From contig JBKPAG010000001.1 in the NCBI GenBank assembly GCA_046726315.1, positions 62,001-126,000 of the forward strand: a DNA stretch of 64,000 nt. Reading direction: 5' to 3'. The stretch comes from JACVRX01 sp046726315 (GTDB lineage Bacteria; Actinomycetota; Actinomycetes; Jiangellales; Jiangellaceae). The first letter of the stretch is position 1. Every line of letters starts with the position of its first letter. The notes under the pieces were generated by a model, which was not told where the DNA came from, did no database searches, and was given only the letters and a program-made list of their open reading frames with translations. Shown here one piece after another: positions 63,305 to 64,000 of the stretch. A program made the position numbers and the translations under genes.

Positions 63305-64000
63305 ATGCAGTGGAGCAACATCATCGGAGATGCGCTCCGGGCACTGGTCGGGTCCGAAGCCGTTGTGTTCGCTCTGGCCGCCATCGGTCTGAACGTGCAC
63401 TTCGGTTACACCGGGTTGCTGAACTTCGGCCAGGCCGCGTTCCTTGCCGTTGCGGCATATGGCCTGGCGACCACTGTGGTCACGTTCGGCCTGCCGTTCT
63501 GGCTCGGCATCGTGGTCGGGTTCGCCGGCGTCATCGTGCTTGCGGTGCTACTGGGCGTCCCGACACTGCGGCTGCGCGCCGACTACCTGGCCATCGTGAC
63601 GATCGCGGCGGCGGAGATCATCCGGCTGATCTTCCGGTCGGTATCGCTGCGGGACACGTTTGGCGGGTCCGGTGGCATCAGCGGGTTCAGCACCGACTTC
63701 TTTGCCCTCAATCCATACACCGACCGGGTCGGGTTCGGGCCGTTCGACTTCGGCCCCCGGGACGCCTGGGTCCTCACGGTCGGGTGGATCTTGGTGATTC
63801 TTGCCTGCCTCATCGTTTGGGCACTCATGCGCAGCCCATGGGGCCGGGTGATCAAGGCGATCCGCGAGGACGAGGACGCCGTCCGCAGCCTCGGTAAGAA
63901 CGTGTACTCGTACAAGATGCAGTCGCTGATCATCGGTGGCTTGCTCGGTGCCTTCGGCGGGTTCATCTTCGCGCTGGCCCAGGCCGCCGTTCAGCCCGAC
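63305..64000 (+). CDS. LivM-type branched-chain amino-acid ABC permease, partial
   Basis: The ATG at 63305, with GGAGGG upstream, opens a frame running off the right edge (232 residues seen). It has the LivM pattern: AIGLNVHFGYTGLLNFGQAAF, VPTLRLRADYLAIVTIAAAEI, GGISGFS and the cytoplasmic EAA-like loop SPWGRVIKAIREDEDAVRSLGKN (each in part). With LivH it forms the membrane channel for leucine, isoleucine, valine or related substrates such as urea or amides. ATPase and binding-protein genes are expected beyond the window. Confidence 0.93.
   Translation, partial: MQWSNIIGDALRALVGSEAVVFALAAIGLNVHFGYTGLLNFGQAAFLAVAAYGLATTVVTFGLPFWLGIVVGFAGVIVLAVLLGVPTLRLRADYLAIVTIAAAEIIRLIFRSVSLRDTFGGSGGISGFSTDFFALNPYTDRVGFGPFDFGPRDAWVLTVGWILVILACLIVWALMRSPWGRVIKAIREDEDAVRSLGKNVYSYKMQSLIIGGLLGAFGGFIFALAQAAVQPD

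Overview
The window is 64 kb of high-GC chromosomal DNA from an actinobacterium (Actinomycetota). The evidence is rbpA, whiA, two mycothiol-dependent isomerase-family genes, many GTG/TTG starts, tight 1-4 bp gene overlaps, and the familiar actinobacterial blocks suf, tkt-tal-pgi-zwf-opcA-pgl, uvrC-rapZ-yvcK-whiA-gap-pgk-tpiA, uvrA, and rpsA-coaE-uvrB. I cannot name a genus. No rRNA, tRNA, CRISPR array or transposase was recognised.

Layout. 1-6.8 kb: iron-sulfur assembly operon on the minus strand (sufR-B-D-C-S-U, a DUF59 gene and a HAD phosphatase that runs off the left edge). Its promoter overlaps a perfect inverted repeat. 6.9-9.5 kb: heme A synthesis (ctaA, ctaB). 9.7-17.8 kb: plus-strand pentose-phosphate operon tkt-tal-pgi-zwf-opcA-pgl. 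17.9-19.1 kb: a DUF1269 gene, rbpA and secG. 19.2-33.5 kb: an accessory stretch lying where secG and tpiA would usually be close neighbours. It holds four decayed genes (wax-ester synthase, a DUF-like fragment, phosphoketolase, flavodoxin), an SDR, a SulP transporter, an Hsp20, a MOSC protein, a VapBC-type pair, and an apparently intact catabolic cluster. That cluster is an IclR regulator, maleylacetate reductase, a mycothiol-dependent isomerase-family protein, a VOC protein and both subunits of a 3-oxoacid CoA-transferase. 33.6-42.4 kb: triose-phosphate genes tpiA-pgk-gap, a second VapBC module, whiA, yvcK, rapZ and uvrC. 42.4-47.5 kb: a Rieske lipoprotein-like gene, uvrA, then a mycothiol-isomerase-family gene and an MBL hydrolase. 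47.6-52.5 kb: terC behind a probable manganese (yybP-ykoY) riboswitch, mmcQ, uvrB and a coaE-GrpB fusion. 52.6-61 kb: an Hsp20 with a HAIR (HspR) site, a lipoprotein, rpsA, a flippase, a transglycosylase with a long Thr-Pro tail, and polA. 61-64 kb: a DUF554 gene and the start of a branched-chain amino-acid ABC transporter (livH carrying an extra N-terminal domain, and a partial livM).

How the genes work together. The suf block builds Fe-S clusters and is probably feedback-controlled by SufR. The pentose-phosphate operon and the gap-pgk-tpiA block supply NADPH and triose flux. ctaA/ctaB make heme A for cytochrome oxidase. uvrA, uvrB and uvrC are spread over the window and together with polA cover nucleotide-excision repair. 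The IclR cluster looks like the lower end of an aromatic pathway (maleylacetate to 3-oxoadipate to its CoA ester). No ring-cleaving dioxygenase is recognisable beside it, and two identical inverted repeats sit in its divergent promoter region. This cluster is the best candidate here for something not yet described.
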